Source of the DNA: Nocardioides litoris
GTDB taxonomy: Bacteria; Actinomycetota; Actinomycetes; Propionibacteriales; Nocardioidaceae
Direction: 5' to 3'
DNA: 64,000 bases
Assembly (NCBI RefSeq): GCF_006346315.1
Contig: NZ_VDMR01000002.1
Location: forward strand, 620,001 to 684,000
Below, piece by piece: positions 42,458 through 54,006 of this stretch. Position numbers and translations under genes: made by a program. Below the pieces are notes generated by a model. It made no database searches and was not told where the DNA came from. It worked only from the letters and a program-made list of their open reading frames with translations. Each line of letters starts with the position of its first letter. Positions within the stretch are counted from its first letter, which is position 1.

Positions 42458-43207
42458 ATGACCGACCACCCCCTGTGGGACCTCCAGCGCCGGCTGCGGG
42501 CCGAGCACGTCTACACCGACCTGACCCACGCGTTCTTCCCCGGGCAGCCGCACTTCCCGGCCTTCCCCGACGAGGAGCGCGCGCAGGTCTTCGACATGGA
42601 GCAGGGGGCGGGGTTCGAGGTCCACCGCTACTCGATCGTCGGGCAGTGGGGCACCCACGTCGACCCGCCGTCGCACTTCGTGCTCGGGGCGCGCACGGTC
42701 GACCAGATCCCCGTCGACCAGATGGTGCTCCCGCTCGTCGTGCTCGACATCTCCGACCGGGTCGCCGCCGACCCCGACGCCACGCCGACCCTCGACGACG
42801 TGCGGGCGTGGGAGGAGCGGCACGGCCCGATGCCGCAGGGGTGCTTCGTGGCCCTGCGCACCGACTGGTGGAAGCGCTGGCCCGACCGGGCCGCCATGGA
42901 GAACAAGGACGAGGCCGGCGACGCGCACTACCCCGGCTGGTCGCGCGAGGTGCTCGAGCACCTGCTCACCGAGGTCGGGGTCGTCGGCGTCGGGCACGAG
43001 CAGACCGACACCGACCCGGGCTCCTCGACCTCCCGCGGCGAGTACGGCCTCGAGCTGCTCGTGCTCGAGCACGACCGGTGGCAGCTCGAGCTGATGGCCC
43101 ACCTCGACGAGGTGCCCGAGGCCGGCGCCCTGCTGGTGGCGTCGTGGCCCAAGCCGCAGGGCGGCTCCGGGTTCCCGGCGCGCGCCTTCGCCATCCACCC
43201 GCGCTGA
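42458..43207 (+). CDS. Cyclase family protein (kynurenine-formamidase-like metal hydrolase)
   Basis: A 249-residue protein of the cyclase/KynB superfamily. The metal-binding signature WGTHVDPPSHF (HxDxxxH, about residues 67-77) is complete, and VGVGHEQTDTDPG..SRGEYGLELL (about 175-200) matches the second conserved region. These enzymes hydrolyse formamides or related amides; without neighbours in tryptophan breakdown the substrate stays open. ATG 42458 is taken over GTG 42449; CAGGGT lies seven bases before it. Confidence 0.85.
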   Translation: MTDHPLWDLQRRLRAEHVYTDLTHAFFPGQPHFPAFPDEERAQVFDMEQGAGFEVHRYSIVGQWGTHVDPPSHFVLGARTVDQIPVDQMVLPLVVLDISDRVAADPDATPTLDDVRAWEERHGPMPQGCFVALRTDWWKRWPDRAAMENKDEAGDAHYPGWSREVLEHLLTEVGVVGVGHEQTDTDPGSSTSRGEYGLELLVLEHDRWQLELMAHLDEVPEAGALLVASWPKPQGGSGFPARAFAIHPR

Positions 43208-43330
43208 CCGGCCCCGCCGCCGTGCGGCGACGGGCACATCGGCGGCCGGGGACCGCGACACGCCGGCGACACGCCGGTGCCGCCTCGGGTCCGGCCACGG
43301 TTCGCCTGTCCCCGTACGACGGCCCCTCAC

Positions 43331-43336
43331 TACAGT
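43331..43336 (+). promoter_or_regulatory. TANNNT -10 box of a likely leaderless gene
   Basis: TACAGT ends six bases before GTG 43343. Confidence 0.55.
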
Positions 43337-43342
43337 CGCCCC

Positions 43343-43783
43343 GTGGCGACGCCCGGCTGGTACCCCGACCCCGCAGGCACCCCCGGTTCCTACCGGTACT
43401 GGGACGGCGGCACCTGGAGCGAGGCCACCTCGCCCACGCCGTACGCCGCCCCGCCGGCGGGCTCGGCGCGGCCCGGTGACCCGGGTGGCTCGGGGCTCGA
43501 CGACGCCACCGTGGCCCCGGGTTCGCAGCCCCGGACCGCCGCGGGTGAGCCGGCGCCGCTGTGGTCGCCCGCGCAGCCCGCGCCCGGCCACCGCCCCGCG
43601 GGTCCGCCTCCGCCGCCCCCGCCGTCCGGCGTCCAGCCCGGCCGGCACCCCGGGACGAGCGCGCGGCCGGGCACCGTGACGCTCACCCCGGCCCGGGCGG
43701 GCGCGGTCGTCGGCGCGGTCCTGGCTGCCTCGCTCGTCGTCGGGCTGGTCACCTTCCTCCTCGCCCGCGCCGCGCTCGGCTGA
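43343..43783 (+). CDS. Small DUF2510 protein with C-terminal membrane helix
   Basis: A 146-residue tail-anchored-looking protein. The DUF2510 motif (GWYPDPAGTPGSYRYWDGGTW, in two parts at about 4-24) is followed by a Pro/Ala/Gly-rich linker and one hydrophobic helix (about 119-143) at the extreme C-terminus. Unlike the two DUF2510 proteins at 235 and 2339 there is no outer domain. Function unknown; the family is thought to associate with the inner face of the membrane. It precedes topA by 119 bases. Confidence 0.8.
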   Translation: MATPGWYPDPAGTPGSYRYWDGGTWSEATSPTPYAAPPAGSARPGDPGGSGLDDATVAPGSQPRTAAGEPAPLWSPAQPAPGHRPAGPPPPPPPSGVQPGRHPGTSARPGTVTLTPARAGAVVGAVLAASLVVGLVTFLLARAALG

Positions 43784-43902
43784 CCCGTCGGCGGGCGGGC
43801 CGCTGGACACCACGCGCTACCGTCAGCCCCGACGAGCCCCGGAGCGGGGACGCAACCACGCGGGACCCGGCAGCGGGCGCCGCAGAGGAGCAAGAACAAG
43901 CA

Positions 43903-46614
<2,712 letters not shown>

Positions 46615-46617
46615 CCG

Positions 46618-46637
46618 CCCCGGTCGCCGTGCCGGGG
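46618..46637 (+). terminator. Short hairpin after topA
   Basis: CCCCGG-N8-CCGGGG, three bases after the topA stop and before the convergent DUF805 stop. Weak but well placed. Confidence 0.4.
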
Positions 46638-46647
46638 ACTGCGGGGA

Positions 46648-47280
46648 CTACTGGCCGTACGGCGGCGGCGGGGGCTGCTGGCCGTAGGGCGGCTGCTGCG
46701 GGGGCTGCTGGCCGTAGCCCGGCTGGCCGTAGCCCTGCTGCGGCGGCTGGCCGTAGGGCGACCCGCCCTGCTGGCCGTACTGGCCGCCGTGCTGCTGGGG
46801 CTGGCCGTACTGCTGGCCGTACTGCTGGGGCTGGCCGTAGGGCTGGCCGGGCTGGCCGTAGGGCTGGCCGGGCTGGCCGTAGCCGCCGCCCCACCCGCCC
46901 GTGGAGCCCTTGGGGTTGGGGCCCCACTGGTTGTCGGGGGTGCTGTCGAGGACCAGGAAGTACAGCAGGATGAAGCCGCCGACGCACGGGACGAACGAGA
47001 TCAGGTACCACCACCCGCTGCGCCCGGTGTCGTGCAGGCGGCGCACGGCCGCGGCCAGCGTCGGCAGGAACAGGCCGAGGGCGACCAGCAGGAAGACCAC
47101 GCCGACGGCGCCGCCGGCGACGTCGGAGCCGCTCGCGGTCAGCGCGATGCTGAGGATGTAGAGCGGCACGTAGACGATCGCCACGGCGAGTGCCCACCAC
47201 CAGTACTCCGAGCGGCGCGCCCGCCCCGAGAAGTCGACGTACTTGCCGAGCACGGTGCGGATGGAGTCCTTGAACGTCAT
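46648..47280 (-). CDS. DUF805 membrane protein with Tyr-Gly-Gln-rich tail
   Basis: A 210-residue protein. The DUF805 domain (about 12-118) has FSGRARRSEYWWW (about 17), three to four membrane helices and the RRLHDTGRSGWWYL motif (about 80). The C-terminal 90 residues are Gly/Gln/Pro/Tyr-rich (YGQPGQP, YGQQ units), very like the linker of the DUF2510 gene at 235. DUF805 function is unknown. ATG 47280 is the first plausible start; no strong ribosome site or -10 box is seen. It lies divergent to tmk. Confidence 0.85.
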   Translation of the reverse strand: MTFKDSIRTVLGKYVDFSGRARRSEYWWWALAVAIVYVPLYILSIALTASGSDVAGGAVGVVFLLVALGLFLPTLAAAVRRLHDTGRSGWWYLISFVPCVGGFILLYFLVLDSTPDNQWGPNPKGSTGGWGGGYGQPGQPYGQPGQPYGQPQQYGQQYGQPQQHGGQYGQQGGSPYGQPPQQGYGQPGYGQQPPQQPPYGQQPPPPPYGQ

Positions 47281-47391
47281 GCGGCCCGTCGTGCCCCGTC
47301 GGCCGTGCTCCTACACCTGGCCTCCACCTGGGCTGGACCACCTCGGTCGGGCCGGCGCCGGGTGCGGGCGAGGGTTGTCGGTGCGACCTCG

Positions 47392-47397
47392 TAGGTT
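47392..47397 (+). promoter_or_regulatory. TANNNT -10 box of a likely leaderless gene
   Basis: TAGGTT ends six bases before GTG 47404. Confidence 0.6.
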
Positions 47398-47403
47398 CTC
47401 CCT

Positions 47404-48066
47404 GTGCCCCCGACGCCCCCGCCCCCGACGTACGCCGAGCGCGGCGTCTTCGTGTGCTTCGAGGGTGGCGAGGGGTCGGGCAAGTCGACCCAGTCCGGAC
47501 GGCTGCGCGCCTGGTTGGAGGAGCGCGGCCACGACGTCGTGCTGACCCACGAGCCGGGCGACACCCCGGTCGGCCAGCAGGTCCGCCGCATCCTGCTCAG
47601 CCCCGAGACGGGCGCCCTGGCCGACCGCACCGAGGCCCTGCTGTACGCCGCCGACAAGGCCGAGCACGTCGAGACCGTCGTCCAGCCCGCGCTGGCGCGG
47701 GGCGCGGTGGTCGTCACCGACCGCTACGTCGACTCCACGCTGGCCTACCAGGGGGCCGGGCGCACCCTCGACGTCGGCGAGGTCGAGGCGGTGGCCCGCT
47801 GGGCCACGGGTGGGCTCCGACCGCACCTGACGGTGGTCCTCGACCTCGAGCCGGAGGCAGGCCTGGGTCGGTTCGCCGGGCGCGACCGCATCGAGGGCGA
47901 GTCGCTGGAGTTCCACCAGCGGGTGCGGCAGGCGTTCGTCGCGATGGCGGGCGCCGACCCCGACCACTACCTCGTGCTCGACGCCCGCGACGACGTCGAC
48001 GCGATCGAGCGATCCGTGCGCGCGGCCGTCGAGCCGCTCCTCGACCGGACGGGGGCGGCCCGGTGA
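47404..48066 (+). CDS. tmk: Thymidylate kinase
   Basis: A 220-residue dTMP kinase, making dTDP for DNA synthesis. P-loop GGEGSGKST (21-29), the DRY-type motif TDRYVDSTLAYQG (about 101-113), and the LID region RFAGRDRIEGESLEF (about 154) are present; an Arg-poor P-loop with basic LID marks the type II class. Leaderless start at GTG 47404. The stop overlaps the holB start as GTGA, giving a tmk-holB-peptidase unit as in Streptomyces (where this gene set also lies next to topA). Confidence 0.93.
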   Translation: MPPTPPPPTYAERGVFVCFEGGEGSGKSTQSGRLRAWLEERGHDVVLTHEPGDTPVGQQVRRILLSPETGALADRTEALLYAADKAEHVETVVQPALARGAVVVTDRYVDSTLAYQGAGRTLDVGEVEAVARWATGGLRPHLTVVLDLEPEAGLGRFAGRDRIEGESLEFHQRVRQAFVAMAGADPDHYLVLDARDDVDAIERSVRAAVEPLLDRTGAAR

Positions 48067-49226
48067 TCGAGGAGGGCGAGCGCACCGTCTGGGACGACCT
48101 GGTCGGCCAGCGCACCGCGGTCACCGCGCTGCGGCGGGCGGTCGCCGGCGACGGCATGACCCACGCCTGGCTGTTCACCGGACCGCCCGGGTCGGGCCGC
48201 TCCAACGCGGCCGTCGCCTTCGCGGCCGCGCTGCAGTGCCCCCGCGGCGGGTGCGGGCAGTGCCACGACTGCCGCACGGTGCTGGCAGGCTCCCACGCCG
48301 ACGTCACCATCCACCGCACCGACAGCGTCCAGCTGCCGATCCGCGAGGCCAAGGCCCTGATCAAGAAGGCCGCGCTCTCACCGGTCGGACACCGCCAGGT
48401 GCTGGTCGTCGAGGACGCCGACCGCTTCAACGACAGCTCGGGCAACGCGATGCTCAAGGCCATCGAGGAGCCGCACCCCCGCACCACCTGGCTGCTGTGC
48501 GCGCCCACCCTCGAGGACGTGCTGCCGACGATCCGCTCGCGCTGCCGCCAGGTCAACCTCGTCACGCCCCCGCCGGCCGAGGTGGCCGCGTTCCTCGAGC
48601 GCACCGCCGGCGTCGAGCCGTCCGTGGCGGCGTACGCCGCGCGGGCGAGCCAGGGCCACATCGGTCGCGCCCGGGCGCTGGCCACCGACGAGGCCACCCG
48701 CAGCCGGCGCAACGCCGTGGTGGCCTGGCCGACCCGGCTGACCACCCTGGGCGCCTGCATGCGGGCCGCCACCGAGCTGGCCGAGGGCGCCAAGGCCGAG
48801 GCCGAGGCGATCACCGGCGAGCTCGACGCGCGGGAGAAGGCGGCCCTCGACGCGGCCTACGGCGTGGAGGAGCGCGGCCGGCGCCCCCGCGAGTACGCCG
48901 CCGAGCTCAAGGCGCTCACCGACGACCAGAAGCGCCGGGCCCGGCGCCGGGTCATCGACGTCGTGGACCGCGGCCTGATGGACCTCGTCTCGGTCTACCG
49001 CGACGCCATCGCGGTGGCCCTGGGGGCGCCGGGCGAGCTGGTCAACACCGAGATGCGTGACGACGTCGCCGAGCTGGTGCGCGCCTCCACCCCCGAGCTC
49101 AACCTGCGCCGCATCGACTGGGTCTTCGAGGCGCGCGAGCAGATGGTGGAGTTCAACGTGCCGGTGGCCTTGGCCCTGGAGGCGATGATGGTGGCGCTCA
49201 AGGTGCCGGAAGGGGCTCATCGATGA
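48063..49226 (+). CDS. holB: DNA polymerase III delta prime subunit
   Basis: A 387-residue clamp-loader subunit. The AAA+ core shows GPPGSGRSN (about 38-46), where Walker A Lys is Arg, consistent with delta prime not hydrolysing ATP. A four-Cys zinc module (CPRGGCGQCHDC, about 58-69) and the SRC motif in TIRSRCRQV (about 157) are intact. The insertion AEGAKAEAEAITGELDAREK and the C-terminal collar domain complete it. GTG 48063 overlaps the tmk stop; its own stop overlaps the next ATG (ATGA). Confidence 0.93.
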   Translation: MIEEGERTVWDDLVGQRTAVTALRRAVAGDGMTHAWLFTGPPGSGRSNAAVAFAAALQCPRGGCGQCHDCRTVLAGSHADVTIHRTDSVQLPIREAKALIKKAALSPVGHRQVLVVEDADRFNDSSGNAMLKAIEEPHPRTTWLLCAPTLEDVLPTIRSRCRQVNLVTPPPAEVAAFLERTAGVEPSVAAYAARASQGHIGRARALATDEATRSRRNAVVAWPTRLTTLGACMRAATELAEGAKAEAEAITGELDAREKAALDAAYGVEERGRRPREYAAELKALTDDQKRRARRRVIDVVDRGLMDLVSVYRDAIAVALGAPGELVNTEMRDDVAELVRASTPELNLRRIDWVFEAREQMVEFNVPVALALEAMMVALKVPEGAHR

Positions 49227-50818
49227 ACAAGACGGTCCTGTGGGTCGTGGCCGTGGTGACCGTGCTGGTGCTCGGCGTCGGCGGCGGCCTCACGGCGGCG
49301 CTCGTCGCCGACGACGGTGACGAGCCCACCACCTCGGCGCCCACCGACGGTGACGAGACCGACACGCAGGACCCCGAGCCCGACCCGTCGGGTGACCCCT
49401 CGGTCGCCGGACCGGTGCCCGAGGGGCTCGAGGAGTACTACGGCCAGCAGCTCGACTGGAGCGACTGCGGCGGCGGCACCGAGTGCGCGACGCTCACGGT
49501 GCCCGTCGACTACGAGGCCCCCGGCGACGGCGACCCCCTCAAGCTCAAGCTGCAGCGCGTGCCCGCCGCCGACCAGGCCGGCCGCGTCGGCTCCGTCGTG
49601 GTCAACCCCGGTGGCCCCGGTGCGCCGGGCACGACGATGGCCGAGAACTCCAGCGGCTACTTCCGCCCCCAGCTGCTCGAGCGCGTCGACATCGTCGCCT
49701 TCGACCCCCGCGGCACCGGCGCCTCCGACCCGGTCGACTGCCTCTCCGACGCCGACCTCGACGCGTTCGTCGCCCAGGATCCCGCTCCCGACGACGCCGC
49801 CGAGGGCGAGGCGCTGACCGAGGAGCAGGACGCCTTCTTCGCCGGGTGCGTCGCCAGCTCCGACGACCTCGTCGGCCACGTCTCGACCGTCGAGGCCGCC
49901 CGCGACATGGACGTGCTGCGGGCCGCGCTCGGCGAGGAGCAGCTGAGCTACCTCGGCTTCTCCTACGGCACCACGCTCGGCTCGACGTACGCCTCGCTCT
50001 TCCCGGCCAACGTCGGCCGCTTCGTCCTCGACGGTGCGACCGACCCCACGCTCGACTTCCGCGAGAACGCCCTGAGCCAGGCGGCCGGGTTCCAGACCGC
50101 GCTCAACTCCTACGTCGACGACTGCGTGGCCGGCGGCGACTGCTTCCTCGGCGCCGACCGCGAGGCCGGGCTGGCGACCATCACCTCGCTGCTCGACTCC
50201 ATCGAGGCGTCGCCGCTGCCGACCGACGACTCCACCCGCGACCTGCAGATCGGCAACGCCTTCTACGGCCTGATCACACCGCTCTACAGCCGCGACAACT
50301 GGTCCTTCCTCGACGAGGCGTTGCAGCAGGCCCTCGACGGCGACGGCAGCACCCTGCTCCTGCTCTCCGACCTGTACGGCTCCCGCGAGGGCGGCACCTA
50401 CACCGACAACAGCCTTGAGGCCATCCTGGCCATCAACTGCCTCGACGACCCCTCCTTCATCGAACCCGATGAGGTGCCGGCGGAGTTCCCGGCGTTCGAG
50501 GCCGCCTCGCCGACCTTCGGCCGGGTCTTCGCCTGGGGGCTCGTCGGCTGCCACGGCATCCAGGTCGAGGCCGCCGAGCCCGCCCCCGAGATCCGCGCCG
50601 AGGGCGCGGCCCCGATCGTGGTCATCGGCACCACCCGCGACCCCGCCACGCCCTATGAGGAGGCCGTCGCGCTCGCCGAGCAGCTGGCCAGCGGTGTGCT
50701 GTTGACCCGTGACGGTGACGGCCACACCGCCTACAACAAGGGCAACTCGTGCATCGACGAGGCCGTCGAGGGCTACCTCGTCGACGGCACCGTCCCCTCC
50801 GACGGCCAGCGCTGCTGA
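49223..50818 (+). CDS. Secreted alpha/beta-hydrolase exopeptidase (TAP-like family)
   Basis: A 531-residue exported hydrolase like tripeptidyl aminopeptidases (SlpD/TAP). The N-terminal hydrophobic segment (about 5-30) is a signal anchor or uncleaved signal with no lipobox. An Asp/Thr/Pro-rich spacer follows. The hydrolase has the oxyanion NPGGPG motif (about 129), nucleophile Ser247 in GFSYGTTLG, and the C-terminal TAP-like lid with probable Asp in TTRDPATPYE (about 472) and His501 in GDGHTAY. It likely cleaves peptides at the cell surface. ATG 49223 overlaps the holB stop by four bases. Confidence 0.9.
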   Translation: MNKTVLWVVAVVTVLVLGVGGGLTAALVADDGDEPTTSAPTDGDETDTQDPEPDPSGDPSVAGPVPEGLEEYYGQQLDWSDCGGGTECATLTVPVDYEAPGDGDPLKLKLQRVPAADQAGRVGSVVVNPGGPGAPGTTMAENSSGYFRPQLLERVDIVAFDPRGTGASDPVDCLSDADLDAFVAQDPAPDDAAEGEALTEEQDAFFAGCVASSDDLVGHVSTVEAARDMDVLRAALGEEQLSYLGFSYGTTLGSTYASLFPANVGRFVLDGATDPTLDFRENALSQAAGFQTALNSYVDDCVAGGDCFLGADREAGLATITSLLDSIEASPLPTDDSTRDLQIGNAFYGLITPLYSRDNWSFLDEALQQALDGDGSTLLLLSDLYGSREGGTYTDNSLEAILAINCLDDPSFIEPDEVPAEFPAFEAASPTFGRVFAWGLVGCHGIQVEAAEPAPEIRAEGAAPIVVIGTTRDPATPYEEAVALAEQLASGVLLTRDGDGHTAYNKGNSCIDEAVEGYLVDGTVPSDGQRC

Positions 50819-50830
50819 CGGTCGGGAAGA

Positions 50831-50945
50831 GGCCCCACGGTGGTCGAAGAGGTTCCGCTAGGAACCGTCTCGAGACCACCCGACCGCAGCCGGTGGGGGG
50901 TCTCGAGACAGGCGCTAGCGCGCCTTCCTCGACCACCGTGGGGCC
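50831..50945. repeat. 115-base inverted-repeat element, family with 56179-56273
   Basis: The 15-base ends GGCCCCACGGTGGTC (50831-50845) and its exact complement (50931-50945) bracket inner hairpins (GGTTCC-GCTA-GGAACC, TCTCGAGA). The right half (50898-50940) matches the second element in 40 of 43 bases. It fills the gap between the convergent peptidase and VWA genes; REP-like or a shared terminator. Confidence 0.85.
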
Positions 50946-50966
50946 CGGTCCTGGTCCACAGCGATG

Positions 50967-51974
50967 TCAGGGCAGGCGCGAGAACCAGCGCAGGCTGAAC
51001 CCGGCGGCGACGAGGCCGAGGAGCAGGGCCAGCGCGACGACGTACGGCGTGACGTCCTGCGGCTCGGTGCGGTAGCCGATCGAGGACTGGATGTCGTCGT
51101 AGACCTGGTCGAGCTGCTCGGCGGTCTCGGCGGAGTAGCCGTTGCCGCCGGTGGCCTCGGCGAGGGCGTCGAGGGAGGGCTGGTCGACCGGGACGGGCAC
51201 GATCTGGCCGTCGACCTCGACGGTGCCGGTGGGGGTGCCGTAGGCGATGGTCGAGACCGGGACGTCGGCCTCGGTGGCCGCGGCCGCTGCCTGGTCGACG
51301 CTGCTGCCGACGGTGTTGGTGCCGTCGGAGAGCAGCACGATCGTCGCGGGGACGGGCTCGCTCTCGCCGCCGTCGGGGTCGGTGGTCGACTGGTCGCCGA
51401 GCGCCTCGACCTGGGCGAGCGAGGTGAGCACGCCGTCGCCGATCGCGGTGCCCTCGGCCAGCTCGAGCCGGTCGAGCGCGGCGACGGCCTCGGCCTTGTC
51501 GGGGCTGGGCTCGGCGAGCACCGAGGCGGACCCGGCGAACTGGACCACGCCGACGTTGAACCCGTCGGGCAGGCCCGCGATGAAGGTCGCGGCCGCCTCG
51601 CGGGCCGCGGTCAGCCGGTCGGGCGCGACGTCGGTGGCCTGCATCGACAGCGAGACGTCGACGGTCACGATGACCGTGGCCCGCTCCCGGGGCACCTCGC
51701 GGTCGACCTCGGGCCGTGCGGCGGCGAAGCAGAGCACCACGAACGCGGCCAGCAGCAGCGCGGCCGGCACGTGCCGGCGCCACGCGGGTCGCTTGGGCGC
51801 GAGGCGCTCGAGCATGGGCAGGGTCGCGAAGCGGACGGCGTACGCCGATCGGCGGCGCTGCGCGAGGAGGTAGAGCACGACGAGCGCGGCCACCGGGACG
51901 AGCAGCCACAGCCAGGCCGGCGAGGCCAGCCCGGCCAGCGGGACTGCCAGCGGGAGGGGCAGCGGGGCGCTCAT
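50967..51974 (-). CDS. VWA-domain membrane protein (BatA-like)
   Basis: A 335-residue protein with N-terminal helices (about 8-35, then 65-85), a von Willebrand A domain on the outer face (about 95-290) and a C-terminal helix (about 310-328). The MIDAS metal site is complete as DVSLSMQ (DxSxS, about 101), with a Thr loop and LLSDGTNT (about 214). It is the last gene of a MoxR-DUF58-VWA set, thought to be involved in metal-cofactor insertion or envelope-stress chaperoning. ATG 51974 overlaps the DUF58 stop by four bases. Confidence 0.9.
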   Translation of the reverse strand: MSAPLPLPLAVPLAGLASPAWLWLLVPVAALVVLYLLAQRRRSAYAVRFATLPMLERLAPKRPAWRRHVPAALLLAAFVVLCFAAARPEVDREVPRERATVIVTVDVSLSMQATDVAPDRLTAAREAAATFIAGLPDGFNVGVVQFAGSASVLAEPSPDKAEAVAALDRLELAEGTAIGDGVLTSLAQVEALGDQSTTDPDGGESEPVPATIVLLSDGTNTVGSSVDQAAAAATEADVPVSTIAYGTPTGTVEVDGQIVPVPVDQPSLDALAEATGGNGYSAETAEQLDQVYDDIQSSIGYRTEPQDVTPYVVALALLLGLVAAGFSLRWFSRLP

Positions 51975-52939
51975 GCGGGCACCACCCGTCGCATCGGGGC
52001 GCCGTGCACGTGGCGGGCGAGGTCGCGCACCCAGTCGCGGTCGGTGCGGAGCACGACGTGGCCGGCCCGGCACGACCGGACGGCCTCGGCGGTGGCGGCG
52101 CGGTGGGCGGCGGTGAGGTCGGCGTACCGCTCGCGCAGCCGGCGGTCGCCGGTCCACACCTCCTGGCGGCGCCCGGTCTCGGGGTCCTCGAAGGTCACGG
52201 TGCCGACGTCGGGCAGCGCGAGCTCGCGGGGGTCGACGACCTCGACGAGCAGGGTCTCGTGGGTGGCGGCGAGGCGGCGCAGCGGCTGCTCCCAGGCGAA
52301 GGGCCGCTCGGCGCGGCCGTCGGGCTCGACGAGGTCGGTGACCACGACGCGCACGCCGGGCCGGGGGTGCCGGCGGGCGAAGGCGCGCAGGGCCGTGGCC
52401 AGGTCGGTGCCGGTGCCGGTGCCTGTGCCGGTGCCGGTGCGGGCGGCGCTCGGCGGGCGGCGCAGGGCCCGGTGAGCGGCCGCGCGCGACGGCACCGGGG
52501 CCGACCAGGCGAGGCCGTCGCCGGTGAGGTGGGCCGTGCCGAGGCGGTTGCCGGGGCCCTGGGTGAGCAGTGCGATCGCGGCGACGACGCCGGCGGCGAC
52601 CTGCCGCTTCTCCAGCTCGACGGTGCCGAAGGCCATGCTCGGGGAGTCGTCGACCAGCACCCAGCTCTCGAGCTCGTGCTCGGCCAGCGGGCGCCAGACG
52701 TAGGGCTCGCCGGCGGAGCGCGCGGTGACGTTCCAGTCGATGCGGCGCACGTCGTCCTCGCCGGGGCGGTAGCGCACGACCTCCTCCGGCTCCGAGCCCG
52801 ACCCGAGGCGCAGGCCGCGCTTGTCGCCGTGGAGGCGGCCGGGCAGCCGCCGGCGCACGGCGAGCTCGAGGGAGGCGAAGGCGGCCTCGGGCGAGGTCGT
52901 GCCGCCGAGCGGCGGCAGGTGGTCGGGGTGCTGGGTCAT
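51971..52939 (-). CDS. DUF58 protein
   Basis: A 322-residue soluble protein. The DUF58 core RYRPGEDDVRRIDWNVTARSG-type motif is present (here ending TARSAGEPYV, about 58-82), followed by a VWA-like fold with ESWVLVDDSPSMAFG (about 90-104). A tract of GTGTGTGTGTD (about 170-180) is encoded by tandem ggtgcc repeats. DUF58 proteins always travel with MoxR ATPases and VWA proteins; the molecular role is not settled. ATG 52939; the stop overlaps the next start. Confidence 0.9.
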   Translation of the reverse strand: MTQHPDHLPPLGGTTSPEAAFASLELAVRRRLPGRLHGDKRGLRLGSGSEPEEVVRYRPGEDDVRRIDWNVTARSAGEPYVWRPLAEHELESWVLVDDSPSMAFGTVELEKRQVAAGVVAAIALLTQGPGNRLGTAHLTGDGLAWSAPVPSRAAAHRALRRPPSAARTGTGTGTGTGTDLATALRAFARRHPRPGVRVVVTDLVEPDGRAERPFAWEQPLRRLAATHETLLVEVVDPRELALPDVGTVTFEDPETGRRQEVWTGDRRLRERYADLTAAHRAATAEAVRSCRAGHVVLRTDRDWVRDLARHVHGAPMRRVVPA

Positions 52940-52955
52940 CGCAGTCGTCGGCAGG

Positions 52956-53993
52956 TCAGGAGACCGGCAGCGGCTGGGTGTGCAGGCTGCCGTCGGGGTC
53001 CTCGCGGGTGGCGACGCTGGGCTGCGGGACGGCGGCGACGACCTCGCGCACGATGGCCCGCGGGTCGGCGCCGTCGGCGACCGCGTCGAACGACAGCAGC
53101 AGCCGGTGGCTCATCACGTCGGAGGCGACCTCGGCGATGTCGGCCGGCAGCACGTAGGAGCGACCGCGCAGCAGGGCCAGCGCCCGGCCCGCGGCGAGCA
53201 TGCCGAGGGAGGCGCGCGGGCTGACACCGAGCTCGATGACCTCCTGCAGGTGGCCCAGGCCGTACCGCTCCGGGGAGCGGGTGGCCACGGTCAGGTTGAC
53301 GAGGTACGACGCCACGGAGTGGTGCACGAACAGGCCGTCGGCCGTGCGCTGGAGACGCACGAGGTCGTCGGGGGTGAGCACCTGCTCGGCGGTGGGCGGG
53401 TCGACCGACATCCGGTGCACGATGGTGAACTCCTCCTGCCCGGTCGGGTAGGGGACGTCGACCTTGAGCAGGAACCGGTCGCGCTGGGCCTCGGGCAGGC
53501 GGTAGACGCCCTCGGACTCGACCGGGTTCTGGGTGGCGAGCACGAGGAACGGGTCGGGCAGCCGGTGGCTGGTGCCGGCGATCGAGACCTGCTTCTCGGC
53601 CATGGCCTCCAGCAGCGCGCTCTGCACCTTGGCCGGGGCGCGGTTGATCTCGTCGGCGAGGACGAGGTTGGCGAAGATCGGGCCGCGCTCGACGTCGAAC
53701 CGCTCCGCGCTGGCCCGCCACACGCGGGTGCCGGTGATGTCGCCGGGCATCAGGTCGGGGGTGAATTGCAGCCGCGCGAAGCTGCCGCCGACCACGTCGG
53801 CCAGCGTGCGCACGGCCAAGGTCTTGGCCACGCCCGGCACGCCCTCGAGCAGCAGGTGCCCGCGGGCGAGCAGGCCGATCATCATCCGCTCGACCATGGC
53901 GTCCTGGCCGACGACGACCTTCTTGACCTCGATGAGGGCCCGCTCGAGCGTGTGCGAGGCCTCGGCGACCTCGCGCTCCTGTTCCACCGACAT
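52956..53993 (-). CDS. MoxR-family AAA+ ATPase
   Basis: A 345-residue AAA+ protein. Walker A is EGVPGVAKTL (about 50-59), where Ala replaces the usual Gly before Lys; Walker B LVLADEINRAPAKVQSALLEAM (about 108-129, cited in part LADEINR); sensor 1 LATQNPVE (about 150), and the Arg-finger/lid region with PEAQRDRFLLK. It should act as chaperone-like motor for the DUF58/VWA partners. ATG 53993 is favoured over 54044, which lies beyond the conserved start and in the pseudogene remnant. The DUF58 gene follows after 16 bases. Confidence 0.92.
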   Translation of the reverse strand: MSVEQEREVAEASHTLERALIEVKKVVVGQDAMVERMMIGLLARGHLLLEGVPGVAKTLAVRTLADVVGGSFARLQFTPDLMPGDITGTRVWRASAERFDVERGPIFANLVLADEINRAPAKVQSALLEAMAEKQVSIAGTSHRLPDPFLVLATQNPVESEGVYRLPEAQRDRFLLKVDVPYPTGQEEFTIVHRMSVDPPTAEQVLTPDDLVRLQRTADGLFVHHSVASYLVNLTVATRSPERYGLGHLQEVIELGVSPRASLGMLAAGRALALLRGRSYVLPADIAEVASDVMSHRLLLSFDAVADGADPRAIVREVVAAVPQPSVATREDPDGSLHTQPLPVS

Positions 53994-54006
53994 GCGTCCC
54001 AGGTTC